From assembly GCA_036513315.1 (NCBI GenBank), contig DATBZF010000046.1, forward strand, positions 1 to 64,000: 64,000 nt of DNA, in the 5' to 3' direction. The position numbers and the translations under genes are program-made. How positions within the stretch are numbered: the stretch's first letter is position 1; every line of letters begins with the position of its first letter. This document shows, piece by piece, positions 8,635 through 15,842 of this stretch. Below the pieces are notes generated by a model. The model saw only the letters and a list, made by a program, of their open reading frames with translations. It did no database searches and was not told where the DNA came from. The stretch comes from Roseiarcus sp036513315. Its GTDB lineage: Bacteria > Pseudomonadota > Alphaproteobacteria > Rhizobiales > Beijerinckiaceae.

Positions 8635-8770
8635 AATTCCCTCCCCCCTTGTGGGGGAGGGTTAGGGAGGGGGGTCGCGCCGACCTCCCCGAATCCTCGC
8701 AAGGGCCCATATTCTGTGAGGTTAGCGCGACCCCCCTCCCCGGCCCTCCCCCACAAGGGGGGAGGGAGTT
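8635..8770. repeat. Large intergenic hairpin repeat (BIME-like)
   Basis: Two GC-rich arms of about 46 bp, 8635-8680 and 8725-8770, are near-perfect reverse complements built on CCCTCCCCC-CTTGTGGGGGAGGG blocks, around a centre of about 44 bp. This is a well-known type of dispersed palindrome in rhizobial intergenic regions. It lies in the 490-bp gap between the symporter operon and livH, flanked by CCCGGCC-type repeat pieces at about 8505 and 8817. No gene is supported in 8388-8880. Confidence 0.85.
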
Positions 8771-8880
8771 CGGCACGCCGACGTCTCCGAAAACTCCAAC
8801 CGGACAACAGTGGGACCAAGCCCGGCCATGACGGCGCTTAGCGCGGCGGACGCGAACCACCCCGAAGGGAAGCTTAGCCC

Positions 8881-9744
8881 TTGCTGACCATCCTCCTCGA
8901 CGGAATAGCCTATGGGATGTTGCTGTTCGTGCTCGCCTGCGGGTTGTCGGTCACGCTTGGCCTGATGAATTTCGTCAATCTCGCCCATGGCGCCTTCGCC
9001 ATGGCGGGCGGCTATGTCACCGCCATCCTGATGAACCGCTGGGGCGTTCCGTTTCTGGCGACGCTGCCGGCGGCATTCGTCGCGCCCGCGCTGGTCGGGA
9101 TCGCACTGGAGCGAACGCTCTATCGGCGTCTCTACGGCGCGAGCCCGCTTGATCAGGTTCTGTTCACCATCGGCCTCGTCTTCATGGCGATGCCGGTCGC
9201 CAATTATTTCCTCGGCGACCAGCCGCAGCAGGTGCACCTGCCGCCGTTCCTGCAAGGCCGCTTGGAATGGGCGGGCGTCGGCATCGGAATCTACCGGTTG
9301 TTCATCATTCTGGTCTGCGGCGCCATCGCCGCCGCGCTGCAGACATTCCTCGTCGGCACGCGTTTTGGCGCCCAATTGCGCGCGGCGGTCGACGATGCGC
9401 GCGTCGCCAGCGGCCTTGGCATTGATGTTGACCGGCTGTTCGCCATCACATTCGCGATCGGCTGCGGTCTGGCGGGGCTCGGCGGCGCGCTCGCCGCCGA
9501 TGTCGTCGGCGGCATCGATCCGACCTTTCCCGTGAAATTCATGGTCTCATTCCTGATCGTCGTCACCGTCGGCGGATCGCGCGGCATTATCGGCGCGTTA
9601 TTGGGTGCCCTGCTGCTCGGCATCCTCGATGTCGCCGGCAAATATTACGTCCCCTCGATCGGCGCCTTCATCATTTATGCGGTGATGGTCGCCGCCTTGC
9701 TGGCGCGCCCGCAGGGATTGTTCGCCGGGAGAGGCGGGCGATGA
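8881..9744 (+). CDS. livH: Branched-chain amino acid ABC transporter permease LivH
   Basis: The 287-residue membrane protein carries LivH hallmarks: LDGIAYGMLLFVLACGLSV, GLMNFVNLAHGAFAMAGGY and the GLGGALAADVVGGIDP region before the last helices. It forms one half of the inner-membrane channel of a LIV/HAAT-type importer. The start is a TTG with GAAGGGA about 8 nt upstream. It overlaps livM by 4 nt and begins a four-gene operon. No periplasmic binding protein gene lies in or next to the operon, so the ligand (amino acid, urea, amide or aromatic acid) cannot be assigned. Confidence 0.93.
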   Translation: MLTILLDGIAYGMLLFVLACGLSVTLGLMNFVNLAHGAFAMAGGYVTAILMNRWGVPFLATLPAAFVAPALVGIALERTLYRRLYGASPLDQVLFTIGLVFMAMPVANYFLGDQPQQVHLPPFLQGRLEWAGVGIGIYRLFIILVCGAIAAALQTFLVGTRFGAQLRAAVDDARVASGLGIDVDRLFAITFAIGCGLAGLGGALAADVVGGIDPTFPVKFMVSFLIVVTVGGSRGIIGALLGALLLGILDVAGKYYVPSIGAFIIYAVMVAALLARPQGLFAGRGGR

Positions 9745-10733
9745 ACGGCGGATCAGCGAGCGTCCAGGCGCATCTGATGCGCCGCGCGCGCTGGGGCAAT
9801 GCTGAGATCGCCTTCTGGATCCTGCTCGTCCTGCTGATCTTCGCGTTGCCCTCGCGCGCGCTGCTGATCAATGAAATTCTGATCGCCGGCCTGTTCGCGA
9901 TGTCGCTCGATCTGATCCTCGGCTATGCCGGCATTCTCTCGCTCGGCCATGCCGCGTTTTTCGGAACCGGCGCCTATGGCGCGGCGATTCTGGCGAGCCG
10001 TGGCGTCAGCGATCCGCTCGTCGGGCTCGTTCTCGCCAGCCTCATGGCTGGCCTCCTCGGCCTCGCGACCGCGCCGCTCGTGCTGCGTGGCGCCGATCTG
10101 ACGCGCCTGATGGTGACGCTCGGCATCTGCCTGATGCTCGGCGAACTCGCCAATCGCAATGCCTGGGTGACCGGCGGCGCCGACGGATTGAACCTCGAAT
10201 TCACGCCGATATTGCATCTGTTTCCGATCGGCTTCACCGGCCAGCGCAACGCCGCGCTCTACAGTCTGACGGTGCTGTTCGCGGCGTTCGCGCTGGCGCG
10301 GCGGATCGTGCAATCGCCGTTCGGTCTTTCGCTGCGGGCTTTGCGCGAAAACCGGCTGCGCGCCGGCGCGCTCGGCATTTCGGCGCCACGCCGCCTCATC
10401 GCCATCTATGCGATCGCCGCGACTTTCGCCGGCGCCGCCGGCGCGCTGGTCGCGCAGACGACGCAGGTCGTCTCGCTCGACGTGTTCGACTTTCATCGCT
10501 CCGCCGATGTGCTGCTGATGCTCATCATCGGCGGGACCGGCTTTCTCTATGGCGGGATCATCGGCGCGGCTCTGTTCATTGCGATCAAGGATTCGCTCTC
10601 GACCGTCACGCCGGAATATTGGGAATTCTGGATCGGCCTGTTGCTGATCGCGCTCGTCCTTGCGGGGCGCGAACGGATCGGCGCGGGGATAGCCCGCTTG
10701 CTGTCGCGGCGCGGGCATAGGGGGGCGACGTGA
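9741..10733 (+). CDS. livM: Branched-chain amino acid ABC transporter permease LivM
   Basis: 330 residues with LivM features: INEILIAGLFAMSLDLILGYAGILSLGHAAFFGTGAYGAAIL near residues 45-85 and a C-terminal GGTGFLYGGIIGAALF. It is the second channel subunit. Its ATG overlaps the livH stop and its own stop overlaps the livG start, so all four genes should be co-translated. The length is normal for the family. Confidence 0.93.
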   Translation: MNGGSASVQAHLMRRARWGNAEIAFWILLVLLIFALPSRALLINEILIAGLFAMSLDLILGYAGILSLGHAAFFGTGAYGAAILASRGVSDPLVGLVLASLMAGLLGLATAPLVLRGADLTRLMVTLGICLMLGELANRNAWVTGGADGLNLEFTPILHLFPIGFTGQRNAALYSLTVLFAAFALARRIVQSPFGLSLRALRENRLRAGALGISAPRRLIAIYAIAATFAGAAGALVAQTTQVVSLDVFDFHRSADVLLMLIIGGTGFLYGGIIGAALFIAIKDSLSTVTPEYWEFWIGLLLIALVLAGRERIGAGIARLLSRRGHRGAT

Positions 10734-11485
10734 GCGCGCCGGCGCTGGAGACGCGCGGCCTCGTCTGCCGGTTCGGCGGCTTGACCGCCACCGACAATGT
10801 CGCGCTGAAATTGGCGCCCGGCGCGCGCCATGCGCTGATCGGCCCGAATGGCGCCGGCAAGACGACGCTGGTCAATCTGCTGACCGGCATCGTCAAGCCG
10901 ACGGCAGGACAGGTGCTGCTGGACGGCGCGGACGTGACCGCGCTTTCGGCGCCGGCGCGGGTGCGGCGTGGGCTGTCGCGCACCTTCCAGATCAACCAGC
11001 TCTTTCCCGACATGACGCCGGCCGAGCAGCTTTGCCTGGCGATCGGCGAGCGCCTGAACAAAGGCGGGGACTGGTTCGACGTCGCGGGCGCCGATAGCGT
11101 GATCGCCGATGAGGTCGAGGACCTGCTGCGACGCTTCGATCTTCTCGGCGTGATGGACCAACCGACGCGCCAGCTCGCCTATGGTCGGCAGCGGCTGCTG
11201 GAAATCGCGCTGGCGCTGGCTGGCCGTCCGCGGGTACTGTTGCTTGATGAACCGGCGGCCGGCGTGCCGGAGGGCGAGCGCGCCGATATTCTCGCCGCCC
11301 TTGCCGCCCTTCCCGCCGAAGTGACGATCCTGCTGATCGAACACGACATGGACCTGGTGTTCCGCTTCGCGACGCGCATTTCCGTTCTGGTCGCGGGCCG
11401 TCTTTTGATGGAGGGCGAGCCGGCCGAGGTCGCCGCCGATGTGCGCGTGCGCGAAGTCTATCTCGGAGCCGACGCGCATGGCTGA
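10730..11485 (+). CDS. livG: Branched-chain amino acid ABC transporter ATP-binding protein LivG
   Basis: 251-residue ATPase with Walker A GPNGAGKTT, the LivG-type RTFQINQLFP Q-loop region, an altered signature in LAYGRQRLLEIALAL where LSGGQ is normally found, Walker B VLLLDEPAAG, and the switch His in LLIEHDMDLVF. The replacement of LSGGQ by AYGRQR is common in LivG proteins. GTG start overlapping the livM stop. It powers uptake together with LivF. Confidence 0.93.
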   Translation: MSAPALETRGLVCRFGGLTATDNVALKLAPGARHALIGPNGAGKTTLVNLLTGIVKPTAGQVLLDGADVTALSAPARVRRGLSRTFQINQLFPDMTPAEQLCLAIGERLNKGGDWFDVAGADSVIADEVEDLLRRFDLLGVMDQPTRQLAYGRQRLLEIALALAGRPRVLLLDEPAAGVPEGERADILAALAALPAEVTILLIEHDMDLVFRFATRISVLVAGRLLMEGEPAEVAADVRVREVYLGADAHG

Positions 11486-12185
11486 CCTCCTCGCCGTCGA
11501 GGGCCTCGCCGCCGGCTATGGCGAGGCGCGCATCATCGCCGGGCTCGATCTGCGCCTCGCCGAGGGCCGCTCGCTCGCTTTGCTCGGACGCAACGGAACC
11601 GGCAAGACGACCCTGCTCAATTCCCTGATCGGCGTCACCACGCGCCATGCCGGACGCATCCGCTTTGCCGGAGAAGATGTGACCGACCTGCCGCCGCACC
11701 GGCGGGCGCGGCTTGGCCTCGGCTGGACGCCGCAGGAGCGCAACATCTTTGCCTCGCTCAGCGTCGAGGAAAACCTCACCGCCGTCGCTTTGCCCGGTCC
11801 CTGGACGCTGGCGCGCGTCTATGCGCTGTTTCCCCAGCTCAAGGCGCGCGCGCGCAACGGCGGCCGGCAATTGTCGGGCGGCGAACAGCAGATGCTGGCG
11901 ATCGGCCGCGCCTTGATGCTGAACCCGCGCCTGCTGCTGCTCGACGAACCGACCGAGGGTCTTGCGCCGATTCTGGTCGACGAATTGCTCGGCGTGTTGC
12001 GGAGGTTGGCGCGGGAGGAGGGCCTGTCGATGATCGTCGTCGAACAGAAGGCCCATATGATCCTGCCGTTCACCGATGACGCGATCATCCTCGACCGCGG
12101 CTCGGTGGTCCATGCGGGCGCGAGCTCGGCGCTGCTGGCTGATGCGACGGCGCTGGAGGCGCATCTGACGGCGGGCGGCCGGTAG
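11478..12185 (+). CDS. livF: Branched-chain amino acid ABC transporter ATP-binding protein LivF
   Basis: 235-residue ATPase with Walker A GRNGTGKTT, WTPQERNIFASLSVEENL (typical LivF Q-loop), signature LSGGEQQMLAIGRAL and Walker B LLLLDEPTEGLAP. The ATG at 11478 overlaps the livG end by 8 nt; the reading frame extends upstream but lies inside livG. It is the last gene of the operon and is followed by a hairpin with a T-rich tail. Confidence 0.93.
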   Translation: MADLLAVEGLAAGYGEARIIAGLDLRLAEGRSLALLGRNGTGKTTLLNSLIGVTTRHAGRIRFAGEDVTDLPPHRRARLGLGWTPQERNIFASLSVEENLTAVALPGPWTLARVYALFPQLKARARNGGRQLSGGEQQMLAIGRALMLNPRLLLLDEPTEGLAPILVDELLGVLRRLAREEGLSMIVVEQKAHMILPFTDDAIILDRGSVVHAGASSALLADATALEAHLTAGGR

Positions 12186-12201
12186 CGGTGAGGAGGGAGC
12201 G

Positions 12202-12231
12202 GGGCGCGATAAGCCGGCGCCCGTTTTGTTT
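12202..12231 (+). terminator. Intrinsic terminator of the liv operon
   Basis: GGGCGC (12202-12207) pairs with GCGCCC (12217-12222) around a 9-nt loop and is followed by GTTTTGTTT. It begins 17 nt after the livF stop, on the coding strand. Confidence 0.6.
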
Positions 12232-12305
12232 GTCGGGCGAACAATATCAACGGCCTGAAATGCAGATTTGTCTCACTCCCGCTTGTCGCTTCGCGGGCGC
12301 TCTGC

Positions 12306-12577
12306 CTAAGGCGCAACGCCGCGCGCGGCGAGCGCCTTCATGATCGGCTCGATCGAGACTTCCGCCGCCTTGGCGCCATCGAGAACGAGGTCGGCCGCCG
12401 GCATGATCGACGCTCTCTGGCTCAGATACATCGTGCGGACCTGCTGATAGTTGACGAGATATTGTCTTTGCCAGTTGAGAAACTCGGCCTGTGCGTTGGG
12501 CGCGCGGTCGCGCTCAGCGTCGTCTTGCCGGCGCCCGGCACGCCCGACAAACTCACCACATAAGCTCGTTCCGCCAT
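12306..12577 (-). pseudogene. Remnant of a P-loop kinase gene (frameshift plus internal deletion)
   Basis: Reading from an ATG at 12577, the N-terminus MAERAYVVSLSGVPGAGKTTLS is a good Walker A beginning of a nucleoside/uridine-kinase-like or zeta-like P-loop protein. Right after this motif (about 12510) the frame changes. In the next frame a convincing C-terminus follows (AEFLNWQRQYLVNYQQVRT, ASIMPAADLVLDG, ending KALAARGVAP and a stop at 12306). The two parts join within a few bases, so the middle of the enzyme, with its substrate and lid regions, is gone. The length, 272 bp, is not a multiple of three. Flanking 12232-12305 and 12578-12699 hold no gene. Confidence 0.75.
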
Positions 12578-12699
12578 TGCGAAAACAACCAGGTCGCGCC
12601 TATGCATTGGCGGCTGATCGGGTTCTAATAATCGGTCGCGCCGACGGCAACGGCGGTGCAGCGAGGATCGAATCCATCTTCAAAGACTGAGGAATTCTC

Positions 12700-13434
12700 A
12701 TGGCTTATGAACTCTATTACTGGCCTGGCTTGCAGGGCCGCGGCGAATTTATCCGGCTGGCGCTCGAGGACGCCGGCGCCGAATATATCGACGTCGCGCG
12801 CCTGTCCGGCCCCGGCCGCGGCGTCGCAGCGATGATGAAAATTCTCAAAAGCGCCAGCGCGTCGCAGATTCCCTTCGCCCCGCCATTCCTTAAGGACGGC
12901 GATCTCGTAATCGCGCAGGTCGCCAATATCCTGATGTATCTCGCGCCGAAACTGCGCCTCGCGCCCAAGCCGGCCACGCTCCGCCATGTCGCCAACGGTC
13001 TGCAGATGACCATTTCGGACGTGGTCGCCGAGGTCCATGACACGCATCATCCGATCGCCTCCAACCTCTATTACGAGGATCAGAAAGACGCCGCCAAGGC
13101 GCGCGCCGGCGATTTTCTGCAGCACCGCCTTCCCAAATTCCTCGGCTATTTCGAACGCGTGCTGAAGCAGAATCCAAGCGGCGACAAATATAGCGTCGGC
13201 GATGCGACGACGACGGTCGACTTGTCGCTGTTTCAATTGATCGAGGGACTTTCCTACGCGTTTCCCCGCGCGATGAAGACTTTCGCCAAAAACTATCCGG
13301 CGCTGGCCGCTTTGCGCGAGACGGTTCGAACGCGGCCGCGCCTGGCGCTTTACCTCAGCTCGCCGCGCCGGATTCCGTTCAACGAAACCGGCGTCTTCCG
13401 CCATTACCCTGAGCTTGATCAGCCCTCCCGCTAG
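12700..13434 (+). CDS. Glutathione S-transferase family protein
   Basis: 244 residues beginning MAYELYYWPGLQGRGEFIRLALEDAGAEY, the thioredoxin-like N-terminal domain in which the Tyr of the YYWPG stretch is the likely glutathione-activating residue (sigma/alpha-like). IPFAPPFLKDGD contains the cis-Pro region, and AQVANILMYL the glutathione gamma-Glu site. The all-helical C-terminal domain follows from about residue 95 with the VGDATTTVDLSLFQL N-capping motif. Cytosolic detoxification enzyme; substrate not predictable. It is a single gene with a GAGGAAT ribosome site. Confidence 0.9.
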   Translation: MAYELYYWPGLQGRGEFIRLALEDAGAEYIDVARLSGPGRGVAAMMKILKSASASQIPFAPPFLKDGDLVIAQVANILMYLAPKLRLAPKPATLRHVANGLQMTISDVVAEVHDTHHPIASNLYYEDQKDAAKARAGDFLQHRLPKFLGYFERVLKQNPSGDKYSVGDATTTVDLSLFQLIEGLSYAFPRAMKTFAKNYPALAALRETVRTRPRLALYLSSPRRIPFNETGVFRHYPELDQPSR

Positions 13435-13564
13435 GCGAATGGAATTTTCGTCCCTATTGTGGCCCAGCCAATGGGTCGCCAAATCATCGCTGCCGGGATG
13501 CTGGCCCCCTGACGTTCCGGGTCTTGGTGGGCGCGCCCAGCGGCGATAGAGACGGAGCGAACCG

Positions 13565-13864
13565 ATGTTGCATCCTTATGTCCTGGCTTGCCTCGCAGCC
13601 GCCTCTTTGTGCGCGGCGCTGCCCGCGCAAGCGGCGATGAGACCCGCGCCGCAAGCCGCTGCATCCGACATTCGGCGCGTCGGGGCGGCATGCGATTACG
13701 GCTCTCATCGCGACGTTTCCGGCTATTGCGTCGATTCGATGGACTATGCCCGTATCTGCCCGCCGCGGTTCTTCGCAATCTCGTTTCCCAACGGCAATGG
13801 GTTCCGGTGCCTGCCGGTGGAATGGCAGCGCTCATACGGTTGGTTCGGCGACTTTTTTGAATAG
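13565..13864 (+). CDS. Small exported Cys-containing protein
   Basis: 99 residues with a clear signal peptide (YVLACLAAASLCAALPAQA, cleavage after AQA) and a mature part of about 75 residues with four cysteines (ACDYG, GYCVD, RICPP, RCLP), enough for two disulfides, plus an aromatic C-terminus. No family recognised. Its stop is 8 nt before the purine nucleoside permease start, so the two are probably one transcript. Function unknown. Confidence 0.7.
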   Translation: MLHPYVLACLAAASLCAALPAQAAMRPAPQAAASDIRRVGAACDYGSHRDVSGYCVDSMDYARICPPRFFAISFPNGNGFRCLPVEWQRSYGWFGDFFE

Positions 13865-13872
13865 CCCCGGCG

Positions 13873-14916
13873 ATGGCGCCTGAGGGAAATCGCGGCGCGC
13901 TGGGCAAGATCGGTCTGGTCCTTGCCGGATTGCTGGGGGTCTCCGCGTCCGACCCGGCCCGCGCTGAGGCGCCGTCCTTCGCGCCGAAGGTTCTCGTCGT
14001 CACGATGTTCGGCGGCGAGGCGAAGCCCTGGCTCGAAGGCGAGACATTGACACGCAGGATCGCGGTTCCCGGCCTCGCGAAAGCCCATCCGGAGATCGCC
14101 TGCGCGGACGGCGCTCTCTGCGTGATGACGACCGGCATGGGTTATGCGAACGCCGCCAGTTCGATCTCGGCCCTGGTCTTCGGCGGCCGCTTCGACCTTT
14201 CGAAAACCTACTTTCTTATCGCCGGAATTGCCGGCGTCGATCCTGGCCAGGGAACGCTCGGTTCGGCGTATTGGGCGCGCTATGCGATCGACGGCGGGCT
14301 GCAGAACGAGATTGACGCGCGTGAAATGCCGGCGGGCTGGAGCACCGGATATGTCGCGATCGGCGCGGCCGGGCCGGGGCAGAAAGTCGATCTGCGCTAC
14401 GGTTCGGAGATTTATCGCCTGAACGAAGATTTGTTGCAGGCGGCCTATGGATTGAGCAAAGACGTCCCATTGAGCGATAGCGACGCGGCCAAGGCGTATC
14501 GGGCGAAATATCAATCCGGGCCGGCGGCTTCGCCTCCTGCGGTGTCGATTTGCGACACGATCTCCTCCGACACCTGGTGGCACGGCGCGAGGCTGGGCGC
14601 CGCGATGCAGGCCTGGGCGAAGCTGATCACCGACGGCGCCGCCAATGTCTGCACCACGCAGCAGGAGGACAATGCGACGTTGACCGCGTTGAAGCGCGGG
14701 TCCGATGCGGGACTGCTGGATTTCAACCGCGTCGCTTTGCTACGGACCGCCTCCAATTTCGATCGCGAGGCGCCGGGCCAGACCGCCGCCGAATCGCTGG
14801 CGGCGCGCTCGGGCGGTTATCCGCCTTCGGTGACCAATGCCTATCGCGTCGCCGGCGCATTGGCCCATGCCGTCGTGGCCGATTGGGAGCGCTGGAGCGT
14901 CGGCCCCCCGAAATGA
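13873..14916 (+). CDS. Purine nucleoside permease (NUP family)
   Basis: 347 residues with a signal peptide (IGLVLAGLLGVSASDPARA) and the NUP (PF06516) pattern: KVLVVTMFGGEAKPWLEG near the mature N-terminus, CVMTTGMGYANAASSISAL, YFLIAGIAGVDPGQGTLGSAYWA and ICDTISSDTWWHG. These proteins resemble nucleoside phosphorylases in fold; the fungal founding member was linked to purine nucleoside uptake. In bacteria an exported or periplasmic nucleoside-binding role is likely. Eight nt separate it from the small exported protein upstream. Confidence 0.87.
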   Translation: MAPEGNRGALGKIGLVLAGLLGVSASDPARAEAPSFAPKVLVVTMFGGEAKPWLEGETLTRRIAVPGLAKAHPEIACADGALCVMTTGMGYANAASSISALVFGGRFDLSKTYFLIAGIAGVDPGQGTLGSAYWARYAIDGGLQNEIDAREMPAGWSTGYVAIGAAGPGQKVDLRYGSEIYRLNEDLLQAAYGLSKDVPLSDSDAAKAYRAKYQSGPAASPPAVSICDTISSDTWWHGARLGAAMQAWAKLITDGAANVCTTQQEDNATLTALKRGSDAGLLDFNRVALLRTASNFDREAPGQTAAESLAARSGGYPPSVTNAYRVAGALAHAVVADWERWSVGPPK

Positions 14917-14951
14917 CCCTGAGCCAGACAGCCGCCCGCGCCGCGCCGGAT

Positions 14952-14991
14952 TTGACAGCCGCTCACCGATCGTTATATCATATAACTATCG
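14952..14991 (+). promoter_or_regulatory. Promoter with overlapping operator palindrome for the hydroxycinnamate operon
   Basis: TTGACA at 14952-14957 is followed after 18 nt by TATCAT (14976-14981), a credible sigma-70 promoter. Over the -10 box lies GTTATATCATATAAC (14972-14986), a perfect palindrome around one central base, and CGAT/ATCG at 14967-14970 and 14988-14991 extend it to 25 bp with a single mismatched pair. A repressor bound here would block RNA polymerase. MarR-family sites in aromatic-acid operons have this size and symmetry; no regulator gene lies nearby. Confidence 0.75.
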
Positions 14992-15005
14992 GAGGAATCG
15001 CCGCC

Positions 15006-15797
15006 ATGCCTGGTCGAAACGCCCCGGCGGAGGCCGCCGTCGTCACGGACATTGAGGGCGATATCGCGATCGTTCGCCTCAACCGGCCCGCCAAGCGCAA
15101 TGCGCTCAACGATCAGGCGATCCTCGGGCTGGAGGCGGCGTTTCGTTCTTTTCCCCAGACCGTCAAGGCGGCGGTCATCCATGGCGCGGGCGAGCATTTC
15201 TCGGCTGGGCTCGATCTCAGCGAACTCGTCGAGGTCGATCTCAACGGCGCCGTCGAACATTCGCAGCGGTGGCATCGCGCCTTTGAGGCGATTGAATTTG
15301 GCCGCGTCCCTGTTGTCTCCGCGCTACATGGCGCGGTGGTTGGCGGCGGCCTCGAGCTTGCCTGCGCGACCCATGTGCGCGTCGCTGAAGCCTCGACTTT
15401 TTACGCTTTGCCCGAGGGCCAGCGCGGCATTTTCGTCGGCGGTGGCGGTTCCGTCCGGCTGCCGCGGCTGATTGGCGTCTCGCGTATGATGGAGATGATG
15501 CTGACGGGCCGGGTCTATCGCGCCGAGGAAGGCTACGGTTTCGGCTTTTCCCATTATGTCGCGCCGATTGGCGAAGGCCTCGCCAAAGCCAAAGAGCTTG
15601 CCCGAAAAATCGCCAGCAATGCGGGCCGCACCAATTTTGCGCTCATTCAGGCGCTGCCGCGCATCGCGGAGGGCGATCGCGCGGCGGGCTATCTGATGGA
15701 GGCATTGATGTCCTCGATCGCGCAGGACGACGTCGAGGCCAAATCGCGACTGCGCGCGTTTCTGGAAAAACGGGCCGACAAAGTCGCGCCGCGATGA
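15006..15797 (+). CDS. Crotonase/enoyl-CoA hydratase family protein
   Basis: 263 residues. The crotonase core is clear: VRLNRPAKRNALND, HFSAGLDLSEL (first oxyanion-hole strand), and LHGAVVGGGLELACATHVRVA (second oxyanion-hole strand, residues about 103-123). GGAGG lies about 9 nt before the ATG at 15006, which decides the start within a longer open frame. It heads the four-gene operon. Given the downstream synthetase and thiolase it probably hydrates hydroxycinnamoyl-CoA; a hydratase/aldolase (Ech/HCHL) activity is an alternative that the thiolase makes less necessary. Confidence 0.87.
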   Translation: MPGRNAPAEAAVVTDIEGDIAIVRLNRPAKRNALNDQAILGLEAAFRSFPQTVKAAVIHGAGEHFSAGLDLSELVEVDLNGAVEHSQRWHRAFEAIEFGRVPVVSALHGAVVGGGLELACATHVRVAEASTFYALPEGQRGIFVGGGGSVRLPRLIGVSRMMEMMLTGRVYRAEEGYGFGFSHYVAPIGEGLAKAKELARKIASNAGRTNFALIQALPRIAEGDRAAGYLMEALMSSIAQDDVEAKSRLRAFLEKRADKVAPR

Positions 15798-15842
15798 TCG
15801 CGTCTTCGATAGTCTGAGATGAATGGATCGGGAGATAAGATC

